DNA from: an uncultured beta proteobacterium
GTDB lineage: Bacteria; Pseudomonadota; Gammaproteobacteria; Burkholderiales; Burkholderiaceae_C
Reading direction: 5' to 3'
NCBI GenBank assembly: GCA_903920695.1
Contig: CAIXNB010000050.1
Location: forward strand, 1 to 64,000
Length of the DNA stretch: 64,000 nucleotides
Shown here: piece after piece, positions 52,937-62,164 of the stretch
Layout of the letters: every line of letters starts with the position of its first letter
Numbering within the stretch: the stretch's first letter is position 1
The notes under the pieces: generated by a model
The model's input: only the letters and a program-made list of their open reading frames with translations
Databases searched by the model: none
What the model was told of the DNA's origin: nothing
Made by a program: the position numbers and the translations under genes

Positions 52937-53509
52937 ATGACGAATGACGCTGACTATTTTGCCTATCTCCGCACGCGCAGCGTGCTGGGGCGGTTTTATC
53001 GCAACTACTGGTTGTATCCGCGCTTGGTGCGGTCCTTGAGCGGGCGTGTCCTGGATGTAGGTTGCGGTATCGGCGACATGCTGGAATTTCGCCGCAATAC
53101 AGTTGGTGCGGATGTGAATCCCTATATTGTTGAATGGAATCGGAAACGGGGTTTCGATGTTCATCTCATAGTGGATGACAAACTGCCATTCCCCGACGCC
53201 TCATTCGATGGCGTCATCATGGACAATGTGCTGGAGCATATTTCCGATCCAACAGCGGTCCTCTTGGAAGTTCGCAGGGTATTGAAGCCAATGGCAGTAT
53301 GTGTCGTCGGTGTGCCCGGCACCAAGGGTTTTTCTGCTGACGCTGATCACAAGGTCTTTTACGATGCAACGACACTTGAGGCCTGTCTGAAGTCGGCAGG
53401 TTTTTCAATGTTGCGGGTATTCTGGATGCCAGTTCGATGGAAGTGGCTTGACTCGCATTGGGCCTATTATTTTCTGTATGGTGTTTTCTGCGCACCGGCC
53501 CGCCCATGA
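52937..53509 (+). CDS. Class I SAM-dependent methyltransferase (small)
   Basis: 190 aa. SAM motif I GRVLDVGCGIGDMLEFR, acidic residue in TVGADVNPYIVEW, and post-I DGVIMDNVLEHISDPTAVLLEVRRVLKP are all of the Methyltransf_11 type. The segment GVPGTKGFSADADHKVFYD resembles methyltransferases of O-antigen terminal sugars. Its stop codon overlaps the start of the following glycosyltransferase (ATGA), so both are co-translated. Confidence 0.85.
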   Translation: MTNDADYFAYLRTRSVLGRFYRNYWLYPRLVRSLSGRVLDVGCGIGDMLEFRRNTVGADVNPYIVEWNRKRGFDVHLIVDDKLPFPDASFDGVIMDNVLEHISDPTAVLLEVRRVLKPMAVCVVGVPGTKGFSADADHKVFYDATTLEACLKSAGFSMLRVFWMPVRWKWLDSHWAYYFLYGVFCAPARP

Positions 53510-54438
53510 GTGCTTCACTGCCAAGGGTTGCGGTTGCCTTGGCCGCCTTTAACGGGATGGCCTATATTGGCGAGCAACTTGAGTCCATTTTGCGACAAGA
53601 GGGTGTTGATGTTCACGTGTTTATCAGTGTTGACAAGTCTGTGGATGGCACCGAGAACTTCCTTGCCGGTTTGGCCTTGCTGGAGCCGCGTTTGTCCTTG
53701 TTGGCTGTGGGGCAGGTTTTTGGTGGAGCGGGTCGAAATTTCTATCGACTTCTCAGGGAGATAGACCTGGCCGGTTTTGACTATTTGTGTTTTGCCGATC
53801 AGGATGACATCTGGGATCACGGTAAAGTGATGAGAGCATTCCGCTTGATGACCACTAGAGAGGCTGCCGGATATTCGAGCAACTTCACGGCGTTCTGGTC
53901 TTCGGGCAAAGAGCGTCTTGTCAATAAAGCCTGGCCGCAGAGGCAATGGGATTTCTTGTTTGAGTCTGCTGGACCGGGTTGCACCTATGTATTGCATAGC
54001 ACGCTGGCTCTGGCATTACAGAAATTGGTGCGAGGAGCTGGGCCGCATTTGTTGTGCATTGATTATCACGATTGGCTTGCCTATGCCTTTGCGCGATCAC
54101 ACAATTACCTGTGGGTCATTGATAGTTGGTCGAGCACGAAGTATCGACAGCACGCCAATAACCAGATCGGAGTGAATTCGGGCTGGGGCTCCTTTTGGCT
54201 GCGTGCACGTCAGATCCTCAGTGGATACGGTTTCGAGCAATCACGGCTGATCGCGGAGGTGGTCGGTATGTCGTCCTCTCCCGTTACCCGGCTTGGTTTG
54301 CAGGGTGGGCGACTTGGTTGTTTGTGGTTGGCTTTGCAGGCCAGACATTGCAGGCGCAAGCCTTCTGATCAGCTCCTGTTTTTCGCTTCCTGCATTCTGT
54401 TGGCCTTGTTGGGACCCAACCGAAAGGTAGCCACGTGA
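53506..54438 (+). CDS. Glycosyltransferase family 2
   Basis: 310 aa from the ATG at 53506, which overlaps the preceding stop; the ORF-track start 16 codons earlier is in the reading frame of the methyltransferase tail. GT-A start VAVALAAFNGMAYIGEQLESILRQ, the DxD-like aspartates in DYLCFADQDDIWDHGKV, and the acceptor part are typical of rhamnosyltransferase-like enzymes. The C-terminal 80 residues include one hydrophobic region. It should transfer a sugar from a nucleotide donor to the lipid-linked unit at the inner membrane. Confidence 0.87.
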   Translation: MSASLPRVAVALAAFNGMAYIGEQLESILRQEGVDVHVFISVDKSVDGTENFLAGLALLEPRLSLLAVGQVFGGAGRNFYRLLREIDLAGFDYLCFADQDDIWDHGKVMRAFRLMTTREAAGYSSNFTAFWSSGKERLVNKAWPQRQWDFLFESAGPGCTYVLHSTLALALQKLVRGAGPHLLCIDYHDWLAYAFARSHNYLWVIDSWSSTKYRQHANNQIGVNSGWGSFWLRARQILSGYGFEQSRLIAEVVGMSSSPVTRLGLQGGRLGCLWLALQARHCRRKPSDQLLFFASCILLALLGPNRKVAT

Positions 54439-55394
54439 CGCAACGAATTTTGGTCACGGGCGCTTCCGGCTTCGTGGGCCACGCATTGACCGTCCGTCTG
54501 GCTTCCATGAAGGGATGCGAGGTCATCGGGATGACACGCAGAACGCCCGATAATCCGGTCGCCGGGGCCCTTTATATACCGGTTGGCGACCTGGCATTGC
54601 AGACTCGGTGGCCAGCAGACTTGGTTGACATTGATACGATTGTGCATGCCGCGGCGCGCGTGCATATTTTGAATGACAGCACGGCGGAGTCAGTGGACGA
54701 ATTTGAGCGGGTGAATGTCATTTCCACGTTGCATCTGGCGCGGCAGGCGGCTTCAATGGGTGTGCGGCGCTTTATTTTCCTGAGTTCGATTGGTGTGAAC
54801 GGGGTGCAGACTAAAGGCAATGCGGCATTTACCGAAGCAGATACGCCCAATCCTCACAACGCCTACGCCCTTTCCAAATTGCAGGCTGAGCTTGGCCTGC
54901 AGAAAATCTCTGCGCAGACCGGGTTGGACGTGGTTATCATTCGCCCGCCCCTGGTCTATGGCCCTGGTGTTCGCGCTAATTTTGCGGCCCTGATGCGGGC
55001 CGTGCAGGCGGGCTGGCCGTTGCCTCTGGGTGCAGTGCATAACCGACGCAGCCTGGTGGCGCTCGATAATCTGGTCGATTTCATCGTGACCTGCATACAT
55101 CATCCACTGGCTGCGAACCAGACCTTTTTGGTGAGTGACGGACATGATGTGTCGAGCGCCGAACTGGTGCGCGGGCTTGCGCGAGCTGCTGGCGTATCTG
55201 CACGTTTGCTGCCAGTACCCGCATGGATTCTGCGGGCCGTGGCTGGTGCGCTTGGAAAGCGTGAATTCATCCAGCGTTTATGTGGCAGCTTGCGTGTTGA
55301 TATTAAAAAAGCGGACAAGCTTCTGGGCTGGGTGCCGCGGGTTTCCGTGGACGAGGGTTTGCGACGCGCGGTCGCTGGTATTCAGAAGCGATGA
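54435..55394 (+). CDS. NAD-dependent epimerase/dehydratase (UDP-sugar 4-epimerase-like)
   Basis: 319 aa extended SDR. It begins with a GTG that overlaps the preceding stop codon (GTGA). RILVTGASGFVGHALTVRL, VHAAARVHIL, FLSSIGVNG, YALSKLQAELGL (YxxxK) and IIRPPLVYGPGVRANF follow the pattern of WbpV/Gne-like epimerases often paired with WbpL-type sugar transferases. The GKREFIQRLCGSLRVDIKKADKLLGWVPRV end is typical. It probably produces the sugar used by the initiating transferase encoded 0.8 kb downstream. Confidence 0.87.
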   Translation: MTQRILVTGASGFVGHALTVRLASMKGCEVIGMTRRTPDNPVAGALYIPVGDLALQTRWPADLVDIDTIVHAAARVHILNDSTAESVDEFERVNVISTLHLARQAASMGVRRFIFLSSIGVNGVQTKGNAAFTEADTPNPHNAYALSKLQAELGLQKISAQTGLDVVIIRPPLVYGPGVRANFAALMRAVQAGWPLPLGAVHNRRSLVALDNLVDFIVTCIHHPLAANQTFLVSDGHDVSSAELVRGLARAAGVSARLLPVPAWILRAVAGALGKREFIQRLCGSLRVDIKKADKLLGWVPRVSVDEGLRRAVAGIQKR

Positions 55395-55452
55395 GCAACG
55401 CGCTGCGATTCCACATAGACCTTCAGTGCACAAAATAGCCGATTGGACCTAC

Positions 55453-56205
55453 ATGGATATCTCTATTTCGGTTGTCAGCCACGGGCAAATTGTATGGGTG
55501 GCAGAATTGCTACAAGATCTTGAGATGCATTGCGCGGCGTCTCGGTTCGAATTGATATTGACGCTCAACCGAGATGAAACGATACCCTTTTCTCTCGCTC
55601 AGTTTTCTTATCCGGTGACTTTGTTAAAAAACGAGCGTGTCTTGGGCTTTGCCGCCAATCATAATCAGGCGTTCAGACGTGCCGTTGGGCGGTATTTCTG
55701 CGTGATCAATCCGGATATCCGATTGGTCAACAATCCATTTATCGAACTATTTGCTTGCCTGAGCGAGTTCTCTGCTGGCGTTGCGGCGCCACTCGTGTTG
55801 GGGGAAACGGGTGAGCCAGAGGACAGCGCCCGTCGGTTTCCTTCGCCTCTGAGCATACTGCGCAAAGCCTGTGGCAAGGGGCTGCCGTCGGATTATGTGT
55901 TTGGAAACGCTGCATTTCATCCGGACTGGGTTGCCGGCATGTTCATGCTGTTTCCCAGGCGCGTTTTTACGCAAGTCGGCGGCTTCGATGAACATTATTA
56001 TCTTTACTATGAAGACGTCGACATCTGTGCCCGGCTCAGGCTGCTGGGTCATGAAGTCGTTGTCTGTCCTTCTGCCACGGTGGTGCATCACGCGCAGCGG
56101 CACAGTCATCGCAGTTTGTGGTATCTGCGCTGGCACCTGCAAAGCATGCTTCGATTTTTTCTGTCGCCGGTTTATCGTCGGATCAGCGCGCGTCGTGCGC
56201 CATGA
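55453..56205 (+). CDS. Glycosyltransferase family 2 (WbbL/rhamnosyltransferase-like)
   Basis: 250 aa from the ATG at 55453; the longer ORF in the track reads through the end of the epimerase gene in another frame. The GT-A blocks are ISISVVSHGQIVWVAELLQDLE, ERVLGFAANHNQAFRRAVGRYFCVINPDIRLVNNP and the VAGMFMLFPRRVFTQVGGFDEHYYLYYEDVDICARLRLLGH box. The last is diagnostic for dTDP-rhamnosyltransferases of the WbbL/RfbN type. The rfbBDAC genes supply its likely donor. It starts 58 bp after the epimerase. Confidence 0.88.
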   Translation: MDISISVVSHGQIVWVAELLQDLEMHCAASRFELILTLNRDETIPFSLAQFSYPVTLLKNERVLGFAANHNQAFRRAVGRYFCVINPDIRLVNNPFIELFACLSEFSAGVAAPLVLGETGEPEDSARRFPSPLSILRKACGKGLPSDYVFGNAAFHPDWVAGMFMLFPRRVFTQVGGFDEHYYLYYEDVDICARLRLLGHEVVVCPSATVVHHAQRHSHRSLWYLRWHLQSMLRFFLSPVYRRISARRAP

Positions 56206-56232
56206 GACGATCATGACGAGATTCAAAACACA

Positions 56233-56793
56233 ATGAAACGCGCATTCGATTTGATACTGGCGGTCTTTGCGAGCCTGTTATTGCTGCTGTTCCTCGCCCT
56301 GCTGGCAGTGGCGGTGCGCTTGACTTCCCGCGGCCCGATACTGTATTGGTCGGATCGGATTGGGCGTAACAATGTGATTTTCAGAATGCCAAAGTTTCGC
56401 AGCATGCGGGTCGATACACCCGTTGTCGCGACGCATTTGCTTGAGAACCCGGATCTATGCCTGACGTTCATCGGGAGTTTTCTGCGCAAGAGCAGTCTGG
56501 ACGAACTGCCTCAGTTATGGAGCATTGTTCGTGGTGATATGAGTTTCGTCGGACCCCGCCCCGCCTTATTCAATCAGCAGGATCTGATAGCTGCACGCAC
56601 TCGCACCGGCGTTCATGGATTGGTGCCTGGCTTGACCGGATGGGCACAAGTAAATGGTCGTGATGAGTTGCCAGTAGCTCAGAAAGTAGCTCTGGATACT
56701 GAGTATTTGGAACATCAGTCGTTTTGGTTTGATATAAAGATATTAATGTTGACGGTTAAGAAAGTTTTGGCACGCGATAACGTGGCTCACTAG
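56233..56793 (+). CDS. Initiating sugar phosphotransferase (small monotopic PGT, PglC/WbpL-neighbour type)
   Basis: 186 aa. Transfers a phosphosugar to undecaprenyl phosphate to start the glycan. It has a single N-terminal hydrophobic segment (LILAVFASLLLLLFLALLAVAVRL), a YWSDRIGRNNVIFRMPKFRSM block, and the catalytic LRKSSLDELPQLWSIVRGDMSFVGPRPAL region with the Asp-Glu dyad. PGLTGWAQVNGR and YLEHQSFWFDIKIL follow. This is the minimal form without the extra WbaP/WcaJ membrane domain. Last gene of the polysaccharide locus. Confidence 0.92.
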   Translation: MKRAFDLILAVFASLLLLLFLALLAVAVRLTSRGPILYWSDRIGRNNVIFRMPKFRSMRVDTPVVATHLLENPDLCLTFIGSFLRKSSLDELPQLWSIVRGDMSFVGPRPALFNQQDLIAARTRTGVHGLVPGLTGWAQVNGRDELPVAQKVALDTEYLEHQSFWFDIKILMLTVKKVLARDNVAH

Positions 56794-56806
56794 GGCATAA
56801 TGGGGC

Positions 56807-56829
56807 CCTGCGCGCAGCAGGCATTTTTT
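56807..56829 (+). terminator. Possible terminator at the end of the polysaccharide locus
   Basis: CCTGC pairs with GCAGG around GCGCA and is followed by CATTTTTTAATTT. The stem is only 5 bp. It is placed between the sugar transferase stop and the H-NS gene, so it may end the long upstream transcript. Confidence 0.45.
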
Positions 56830-56853
56830 AATTTAGATAGGACGCTACTTACT

Positions 56854-57216
56854 ATGAGCAATCTGATCGATATTCAAGGCCAGATCGAGAAACTTCAGAA
56901 GCAGGCCGCTGAAATCAAGAGCCGCGAGTTTGATAAGACGGTGCAGGACATCCTTGTCAAGATGAAAGCCTTCGGCATTAGCCTGAAAGACCTGCAGCCT
57001 GGCAAGGCGCGTGGCACCAAAGGCAAGGCTAAAACAGCGACAACGACGCAGGGCGCGACGGTCAAAGCCAAGAAGACTAAAGACGCGGTCGTGATCGCGG
57101 CCAAGTTCCGCGGTCCTAACGGTGAAACCTGGAGCGGCAGAGGCTTGTCGCCGCGTTGGCTGACGGCCTTGCTGGCTCAGGGGCATAGCAAAGACGAGTT
57201 CGCCATCAAAAGTTGA
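56854..57216 (+). CDS. H-NS-family nucleoid protein
   Basis: 120 aa from the ATG at 56854. The N-terminal 50 residues form a coiled coil (LIDIQGQIEKLQKQAAEIKSREFDKTVQDI) for oligomerisation. A lysine/threonine linker follows and the C-terminal DNA-binding motif is KFRGPNGETWSGRGLSPRWLTALLAQGHSKDEFAI, the usual form in Burkholderiales. It binds AT-rich DNA and silences foreign genes; the AT-richer glycan genes beside it are natural targets. The 18 residues upstream in the ORF track are not supported. Confidence 0.93.
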   Translation: MSNLIDIQGQIEKLQKQAAEIKSREFDKTVQDILVKMKAFGISLKDLQPGKARGTKGKAKTATTTQGATVKAKKTKDAVVIAAKFRGPNGETWSGRGLSPRWLTALLAQGHSKDEFAIKS

Positions 57217-57317
57217 GATGAACGAGGGGCGTCCACTGGGGCGCCATATTTCGGACAGGCGGCAGTTTGCGCCTGCTCCGGCCGGTCCCGCCCTTATTAC
57301 CCTGAACGCGATACACC

Positions 57318-58208
57318 ATGACCGACGTTAGCAAGATCCCGCCCCGCGACAAAGCCGAGATCCTGGCTCAGGCGCTGCCCTACATCCGTAAATTTCACGG
57401 CAAGACCATGGTCATCAAGTACGGTGGCAATGCCATGACCGATCCGGCCTTGCAGGCTGATTTTGCCGAGGATGTTGTGCTGCTCAAACTGGTTGGCATC
57501 AACCCGGTGGTGGTGCATGGCGGCGGGCCGCAGATTGAAACGGCCCTCAAGCGTTTGGGGAAGAAAGGCGAGTTTATCCAGGGCATGCGCGTCACCGATG
57601 CCGAAACCATGGAGGTGGTGGAGTGGGTGCTGGCGGGGGAAGTGCAGCAGGACATTGTGGGCCTGATCAACCAGGCTGGCGGCAAGGCTGTCGGCCTGAC
57701 CGGCCGTGACGGCGGCATGATTCGCGCCCAAAAGCTCCGCATGGTCGACAGCAAAGATCCCAACAAGGAACATGACGTGGGTCAGGTTGGCGACATCGTC
57801 AGCATCGACCCGAGTGTGGTCAAGGCCTTGCAGGACGACGCCTTCATCCCGGTCATCAGCCCAATTGGTTTTGGTGACAACAACGAGAGCTACAACATCA
57901 ACGCCGACGTTGTGGCTGCCAAACTTGCCACCGTGCTGAAAGCCGAAAAACTGCTGATGCTGACCAATATCAGCGGCGTCCTCGACAAGGCCGGCAATCT
58001 GCTCACCAATCTCAGTGCGAGGCAGATTGACGACTTGTTTGCCGACGGCACCATTGGCGGCGGCATGCTACCCAAGATCAGTGGCGCCCTGGATGCTGCC
58101 AAGAGCGGCGTCAACTCGGTTCACATCATCGATGGAAGGGTGCCACATGTGCTCCTGCTCGAGATCCTGACGGATCAGGCCTTTGGCACCATGATTCGCT
58201 CACATTGA
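57318..58208 (+). CDS. argB: Acetylglutamate kinase
   Basis: Second step of arginine synthesis. 296 aa. Conserved blocks are [16 protein letters not shown] (phosphate-binding lysine and glycines), [48 protein letters not shown], and [31 protein letters not shown]. The [51 protein letters not shown] end is complete. It is likely of the arginine-inhibited hexameric kind, as the N-terminal extension is present. Stands alone before slmA. Confidence 0.97.
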   Translation: MTDVSKIPPRDKAEILAQALPYIRKFHGKTMVIKYGGNAMTDPALQADFAEDVVLLKLVGINPVVVHGGGPQIETALKRLGKKGEFIQGMRVTDAETMEVVEWVLAGEVQQDIVGLINQAGGKAVGLTGRDGGMIRAQKLRMVDSKDPNKEHDVGQVGDIVSIDPSVVKALQDDAFIPVISPIGFGDNNESYNINADVVAAKLATVLKAEKLLMLTNISGVLDKAGNLLTNLSARQIDDLFADGTIGGGMLPKISGALDAAKSGVNSVHIIDGRVPHVLLLEILTDQAFGTMIRSH

Positions 58209-58260
58209 AGTGCCCCCACGCTCCGCACTCCGCGGCGTTGCCGCCCCCTCGAAAACCCTT
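58209..58260. repeat. GC-rich dispersed repeat fragment
   Basis: TGCCCCCACGCTCCGCACTC followed by GCGTTGCCGCCCCCTCG sits between argB and slmA. I recall very similar C-rich strings scattered between genes in Comamonadaceae, but only one copy is present in this window, so the repeat nature is from memory. Confidence 0.35.
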
Positions 58261-58305
58261 GGCTGCGCTGTGCGAGAATGAATTTATCATTCCGCTCTGT
58301 GCACC

Positions 58306-58992
58306 ATGTCTGACGTTGAATCCACTCTCCCGCTACCTGCCCCAAGTCCTATGGACGTTGTGGTGGCGCACGCGCCGCGCAAGCGTCCCAAGCCGGGTGA
58401 GCGACGCGTGCAGATACTGCAGGCGCTGGCAGCCATGCTGGAGCAACCCGGTGCTGAGCGCATCACGACTGCGGCACTGGCGGCGCGTCTGGACGTGAGC
58501 GAGGCGGCGCTGTACCGCCACTTTGCCAGCAAGGCGCAGATGTTCGAAGGTCTGATTGAGTTCATTGAGCAGACGGTGTTTTCCCTGGTCAACCAGATCG
58601 CCGAGCGCGAAAGTGCACTGGAACCGCTTGACGGCCCACCCGACGCGGGTACCGGAACGCGTCAAGCCGTCAAAGTGGTATCCATGCTGATGCAGTTTGC
58701 GGAGAAAAATCCGGGCATGACCCGCGTCATGGTGGGCGATGCGTTGGTGTTCGAGAACGAGCGCCTGCAGCAACGCATGAACCAGTTCTTTGACAAGATC
58801 GAGTCCACGCTCAAGCAGTGTCTGCGCGGCGCGGCGGAGTTCAGCGGCTCGACAACACCCAGTATGGATACACAGGTGCGGGCCTCCGTGCTCGCCGCCT
58901 TTGTTGTCGGTCGCCTGCAGCGCTTCGCGCGTTCCGGTTTCAAGCGTCTGCCATCCGAGCATCTGGAGGCCAGCCTGACCTTGATTCTTTGA
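58306..58992 (+). CDS. slmA: Nucleoid occlusion factor SlmA
   Basis: 228 aa TetR-like protein that binds chromosomal sites and blocks FtsZ assembly over the nucleoid. After a proline-rich lead comes KRPKPGERRVQILQALAAMLEQPGAERITTAALAARLDVSEAALYRHFASKAQMFEGLIEFIEQTVFSLVNQI, the SlmA HTH. NPGMTRVMVGDALVFENERLQQRMNQFFDKIES, the conserved FtsZ-contact region, follows. The end FVVGRLQRFARSGFKRLP is also typical. It follows argB, an arrangement also known from other betaproteobacteria. Confidence 0.94.
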   Translation: MSDVESTLPLPAPSPMDVVVAHAPRKRPKPGERRVQILQALAAMLEQPGAERITTAALAARLDVSEAALYRHFASKAQMFEGLIEFIEQTVFSLVNQIAERESALEPLDGPPDAGTGTRQAVKVVSMLMQFAEKNPGMTRVMVGDALVFENERLQQRMNQFFDKIESTLKQCLRGAAEFSGSTTPSMDTQVRASVLAAFVVGRLQRFARSGFKRLPSEHLEASLTLIL

Positions 58993-59104
58993 CTTCGGGT
59001 ACTCCCCCTTCTTTTCTTAGAAAGATCTCTCTAGAGGCAGGTTTCGACCAGACAAGACATGGAAGCTGGTGCAAAATAGCACGGTCGTTCTATTTCGCTG
59101 TCAC

Positions 59105-59818
59105 ATGTCTGTTTCTGAAACTTCTGTCAAAGCCCTGCGCTCCCGTAGCCGCCAAGCTTCGGGCGGCGCACGTGTGCTGCAAAAGGGGGAGCAGACCAAG
59201 CAAGCGATTGTTGACGCGGCGCTGGGTCTGGCGGCGCAGATCGGCCTTGAAGGTCTGAGCATCGGCGTTCTGGCCGAAGTGACGCAGATGAGCAAGTCAG
59301 GCGTGTTTGCCCATTTTGGCTCGCGCGAGGAGTTGCAGATCTCCGTCATCCGCGAGTATTACGCCCGCTTTGCCGATGAAGTCTTCTTCCCCGCGTTGGA
59401 CGAAGCGCGCGGTCTGCCGCGGGTGCGTGCGCTGTTTGCCAACTGGATGAAGCGTGTCGCTGTCGAACTCCAGTGCGGCTGTATCTTCATCAGTGGCGCT
59501 GTTGAATTTGATGATCGCCCAGGCCCGGTGCGCGATGCGCTGGTTGGTTCAGTCAAGACATGGTTAGAGGCCATGTACCGCGCCGTTGTGCAGGCGAAGG
59601 AAGAGGGTCAGCTCGATGTCGACGCCGACGAAGAGCAAATGGCGTTCGAGATCCACGGACTCATTCTGGCGCTGCACTACGAAGAACGCTTCCTGAAAAA
59701 TCCTGACGCCATCGCCCACGCCAACAAGGGCTTTCAAAACATTCTCGCGCGCTACGGCAAACCTGCCGTGGGCGCTGTCCCAATTTCTGGCAAATCAAAC
59801 CCACGCTCAAAGGAGTAA
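59105..59818 (+). CDS. TetR/AcrR-family regulator of the adjoining beta-oxidation genes
   Basis: 237 aa from the ATG at 59105. The HTH spans TKQAIVDAALGLAAQIGLEGLSIGVLAEVTQMSKSGVFAHFGSREELQISV (about 32-82). The ligand domain has VELQCGCIFISGAVEFDDRPGPVRDAL, a block common to TetR proteins of the YbiH/FadR-like branch that has TetR_C_6-like features. It ends 5 bp before the acyl-CoA dehydrogenase gene, so it is the first gene of that operon and very probably an autoregulated repressor answering to an acyl-CoA. Confidence 0.88.
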   Translation: MSVSETSVKALRSRSRQASGGARVLQKGEQTKQAIVDAALGLAAQIGLEGLSIGVLAEVTQMSKSGVFAHFGSREELQISVIREYYARFADEVFFPALDEARGLPRVRALFANWMKRVAVELQCGCIFISGAVEFDDRPGPVRDALVGSVKTWLEAMYRAVVQAKEEGQLDVDADEEQMAFEIHGLILALHYEERFLKNPDAIAHANKGFQNILARYGKPAVGAVPISGKSNPRSKE

Positions 59819-59823
59819 GCAGC

Positions 59824-61620
59824 ATGCCCACCTATACCCCACCCCTGCGCGACATGCAATTTGTGATGCATGAAGTGCTCAAGGTTGTCGATGATTTCAA
59901 GCAGATGCCGCAGTACGCCGAGATGGACGTCGAGACCATCAGCGCCGTGCTCGAAGAGGGCGGCAAATTTGCTGCCGAGGTCATCTTCCCGCTCAATGTC
60001 AGCGGCGATGCCGAAGGCTGCACTTATGACCCGGTCACGCATGCCGTGACGACACCCAAAGGCTTCAAGGAAGCGTACCGGACCTACATCGATGCCGGCT
60101 GGGCGGCACTCGGCTGTGACCCCGAGTATGGTGGCCAGGGCCTGCCACTGGTGGTCAACCAGTGCTTCTATGAAATGCTCAACAGTGCCAACCAGGCCTG
60201 GACCATGTACCCGGGTCTCACGCACGGTGCCTATGCATCGCTGGAGAGCCATGGCACGCCCGAACAAAAGCAGACTTACCTGCCCAAGATGATCAGCGGC
60301 GAGTGGACCGGCACCATGTGCCTGACCGAAGCGCATTGCGGTACCGACCTGGGCCTGATGCGCACCAAGGCCGAGCCGCAGCCTGACGGTACTTACAAGC
60401 TCACAGGCAACAAGATCTTCATCAGCGCTGGTGAACAGGACATGACCGACAACATCATTCACCTGGTGCTGGCGCGCTTGCCCGATGCCCCACCCGGCAT
60501 CAAGGGCGTCAGCCTGTTCATCGTACCCAAGTTCCTTGTCAACAAGGATGGAACCGTGGGCGCGCGCAACGGCATTTACTGCGGTGGCCTCGAACACAAG
60601 ATGGGCATCAAGGGCAATGCAACCGCCCAGCTCGTGCTCGAAGATGCAGTCGGCACCATGGTCGGCCAGCCCAATAAGGGCATGGCCGGCATGTTTGTCA
60701 TGATGAATGCGGCGCGGCTCGGCGTCGGCAACCAGGGCCAGGGTCTGATCGAAGTGGCTTACCAGAATGCCCTGGCCTATGCCAAGGACCGCATTCAGAT
60801 GCGCTCGCTCACCGGACCGAAGGCCAAGGACCAGCCGGCCGACCCGATCATCGTGCATCCCGATGTGCGCAAGATGCTGCTCACCGCCAAGGCCTACGCC
60901 GAAGGCGGGCGCGCCCTGCTGTGCTACAGCTCTATGCTGCTCGAAAAAGAGCACAACCATCCGGACGAGAAGGTGCGCAAGGACTCCGGCGAAATGCTGG
61001 CCATGCTGACACCCATCGTCAAGGCCTTCAGCACCGACAACGGCTGGACTGCGACCTCGGCCTGCCTGCAAGTGTTCGGTGGTCACGGCTACATCAAGGA
61101 ATGGGGCATGGAGCAGTTCGTGCGCGATGCCCGCATCAACATGATTTACGAAGGCACGAACACGGTCCAGTCGCTGGACCTGCTCGGCCGCAAGATTCTC
61201 GGCAACAACGGCGCTACGCTGCGCAAGTTCGGCAAGCTGATCGGCAAGCTGGTGGAAGAAGAGGGCGTCAACGAAAAGATGTCCGAGTTCATCACGCCGA
61301 TTGCCGTGCTGGGCGAGCAGATGACCAAGTTCACCACCGAGATCGGTTTCAAGGGCTTCCAGAACCCCGATGAAGTGGGTGCTGCCGCCGTCGATTACCT
61401 GCGTGTTGCCGGCCACTTGGTGTTCGGGTATTTCTGGGCCCGCATGGCGCAAGTCGCGCTGCGCGAGATCGCCGCCGGCAATACCGATCCGTTCTACCTG
61501 GCCAAAGTACAGACGGCGCGTTTCTACTTTGCCAAGCTGTTCCCCGAGACGGCGACTTTGATGCGCACGGCGCGTGCTGGCAGCAAGGTCTTGATGGATA
61601 CTGATGCCGCGCTGGCCTAA
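59824..61620 (+). CDS. Acyl-CoA dehydrogenase (DmdC/AidB-like branch with C-terminal extension)
   Basis: 598 aa. FAD-dependent first oxidation of acyl-CoA. MPTYTPPLRDMQFVMHEVL at the start, CLTEAHCGTDLGLMRTKA (FAD/substrate strand), GNKIFISAGEQDMTDNIIHLVLARLPDAPPGIKGVSLFIVPKFL, and the catalytic-helix region MEQFVRDARINMIYEGTNTVQSLDLLGRKI with the glutamate near residue 446 are seen. The C-terminal 120 residues form the extra domain of this long branch. The ATG has AAAGGAGT in front. It belongs with the TetR and multifunctional enzyme genes in one operon. Confidence 0.95.
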   Translation: MPTYTPPLRDMQFVMHEVLKVVDDFKQMPQYAEMDVETISAVLEEGGKFAAEVIFPLNVSGDAEGCTYDPVTHAVTTPKGFKEAYRTYIDAGWAALGCDPEYGGQGLPLVVNQCFYEMLNSANQAWTMYPGLTHGAYASLESHGTPEQKQTYLPKMISGEWTGTMCLTEAHCGTDLGLMRTKAEPQPDGTYKLTGNKIFISAGEQDMTDNIIHLVLARLPDAPPGIKGVSLFIVPKFLVNKDGTVGARNGIYCGGLEHKMGIKGNATAQLVLEDAVGTMVGQPNKGMAGMFVMMNAARLGVGNQGQGLIEVAYQNALAYAKDRIQMRSLTGPKAKDQPADPIIVHPDVRKMLLTAKAYAEGGRALLCYSSMLLEKEHNHPDEKVRKDSGEMLAMLTPIVKAFSTDNGWTATSACLQVFGGHGYIKEWGMEQFVRDARINMIYEGTNTVQSLDLLGRKILGNNGATLRKFGKLIGKLVEEEGVNEKMSEFITPIAVLGEQMTKFTTEIGFKGFQNPDEVGAAAVDYLRVAGHLVFGYFWARMAQVALREIAAGNTDPFYLAKVQTARFYFAKLFPETATLMRTARAGSKVLMDTDAALA

Positions 61621-61655
61621 GCGCATTTTTAAAACCAAGAAAGAGGAGACAAACC

Positions 61656-62108
61656 ATGAAGATCGTTCAAGTTCTGGGTGCAGGTGCGGTGGTCATTGCC
61701 GCTTTGTGCGGCGTCGGCAGCGTGCAGGCGCAAATGACGCCGGTGGGCTTGTGGAAGACCATTGACGACGACGGCAAGACCGAGAAGTCCCTGGTGCGCA
61801 TCACGGAGAAGGATGGCGTGTTGTCGGGCGTGATCGAGAAAATATTTGATCCCGCCAAGCAGGACTCCAAGTGCGACCAGTGTACGGATGAGCGCAAGGA
61901 CAAGCCCGCTTTGGGCATGACCATCATTCGCAACGTGCGACAGGATGCCGATGACAAGGAGATATGGACCGGGGGGCAGATTCTGGACCCCAACAACGGT
62001 AAGTCCTACAAGACGCGCCTGAAGCCGGTCGACGGCGGCAAGACGTTGCAGATGCGGGGTTATATCGGGTTTATTTATCGCACGCAGGTGTGGCAGCGTG
62101 TTGAATGA
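61656..62108 (+). CDS. Exported DUF2147 protein
   Basis: 150 aa with a signal peptide (VLGAGAVVIAALCGVGSVQAQ). The mature protein shows MTPVGLWKTIDDDGKTEKSLVRITEKDGVLSGVIEKIF, CDQCTDERKDKPALGMTIIR, and GGKTLQMRGYIGFIYRTQVWQRV, which is the DUF2147 beta-barrel-like family. Two cysteines are in CDQC. Strong AAGAGGAG site. It is inserted between two beta-oxidation genes in the same operon, a common placement in Burkholderiales; function is not known. Confidence 0.9.
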   Translation: MKIVQVLGAGAVVIAALCGVGSVQAQMTPVGLWKTIDDDGKTEKSLVRITEKDGVLSGVIEKIFDPAKQDSKCDQCTDERKDKPALGMTIIRNVRQDADDKEIWTGGQILDPNNGKSYKTRLKPVDGGKTLQMRGYIGFIYRTQVWQRVE

Positions 62109-62164
62109 CATGGGTCACTGAACACGCCGGTCGCGGTGTGCGGAAAACTGTTTAGGAGTAAGTT

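Noticed and set aside
59752-61638. 628-aa minus-strand ORF opposite the acyl-CoA dehydrogenase gene
   Set aside because: Long antisense frames are expected from the codon bias; its His/Gly/Gln/Leu-rich composition is that of a shadow frame.
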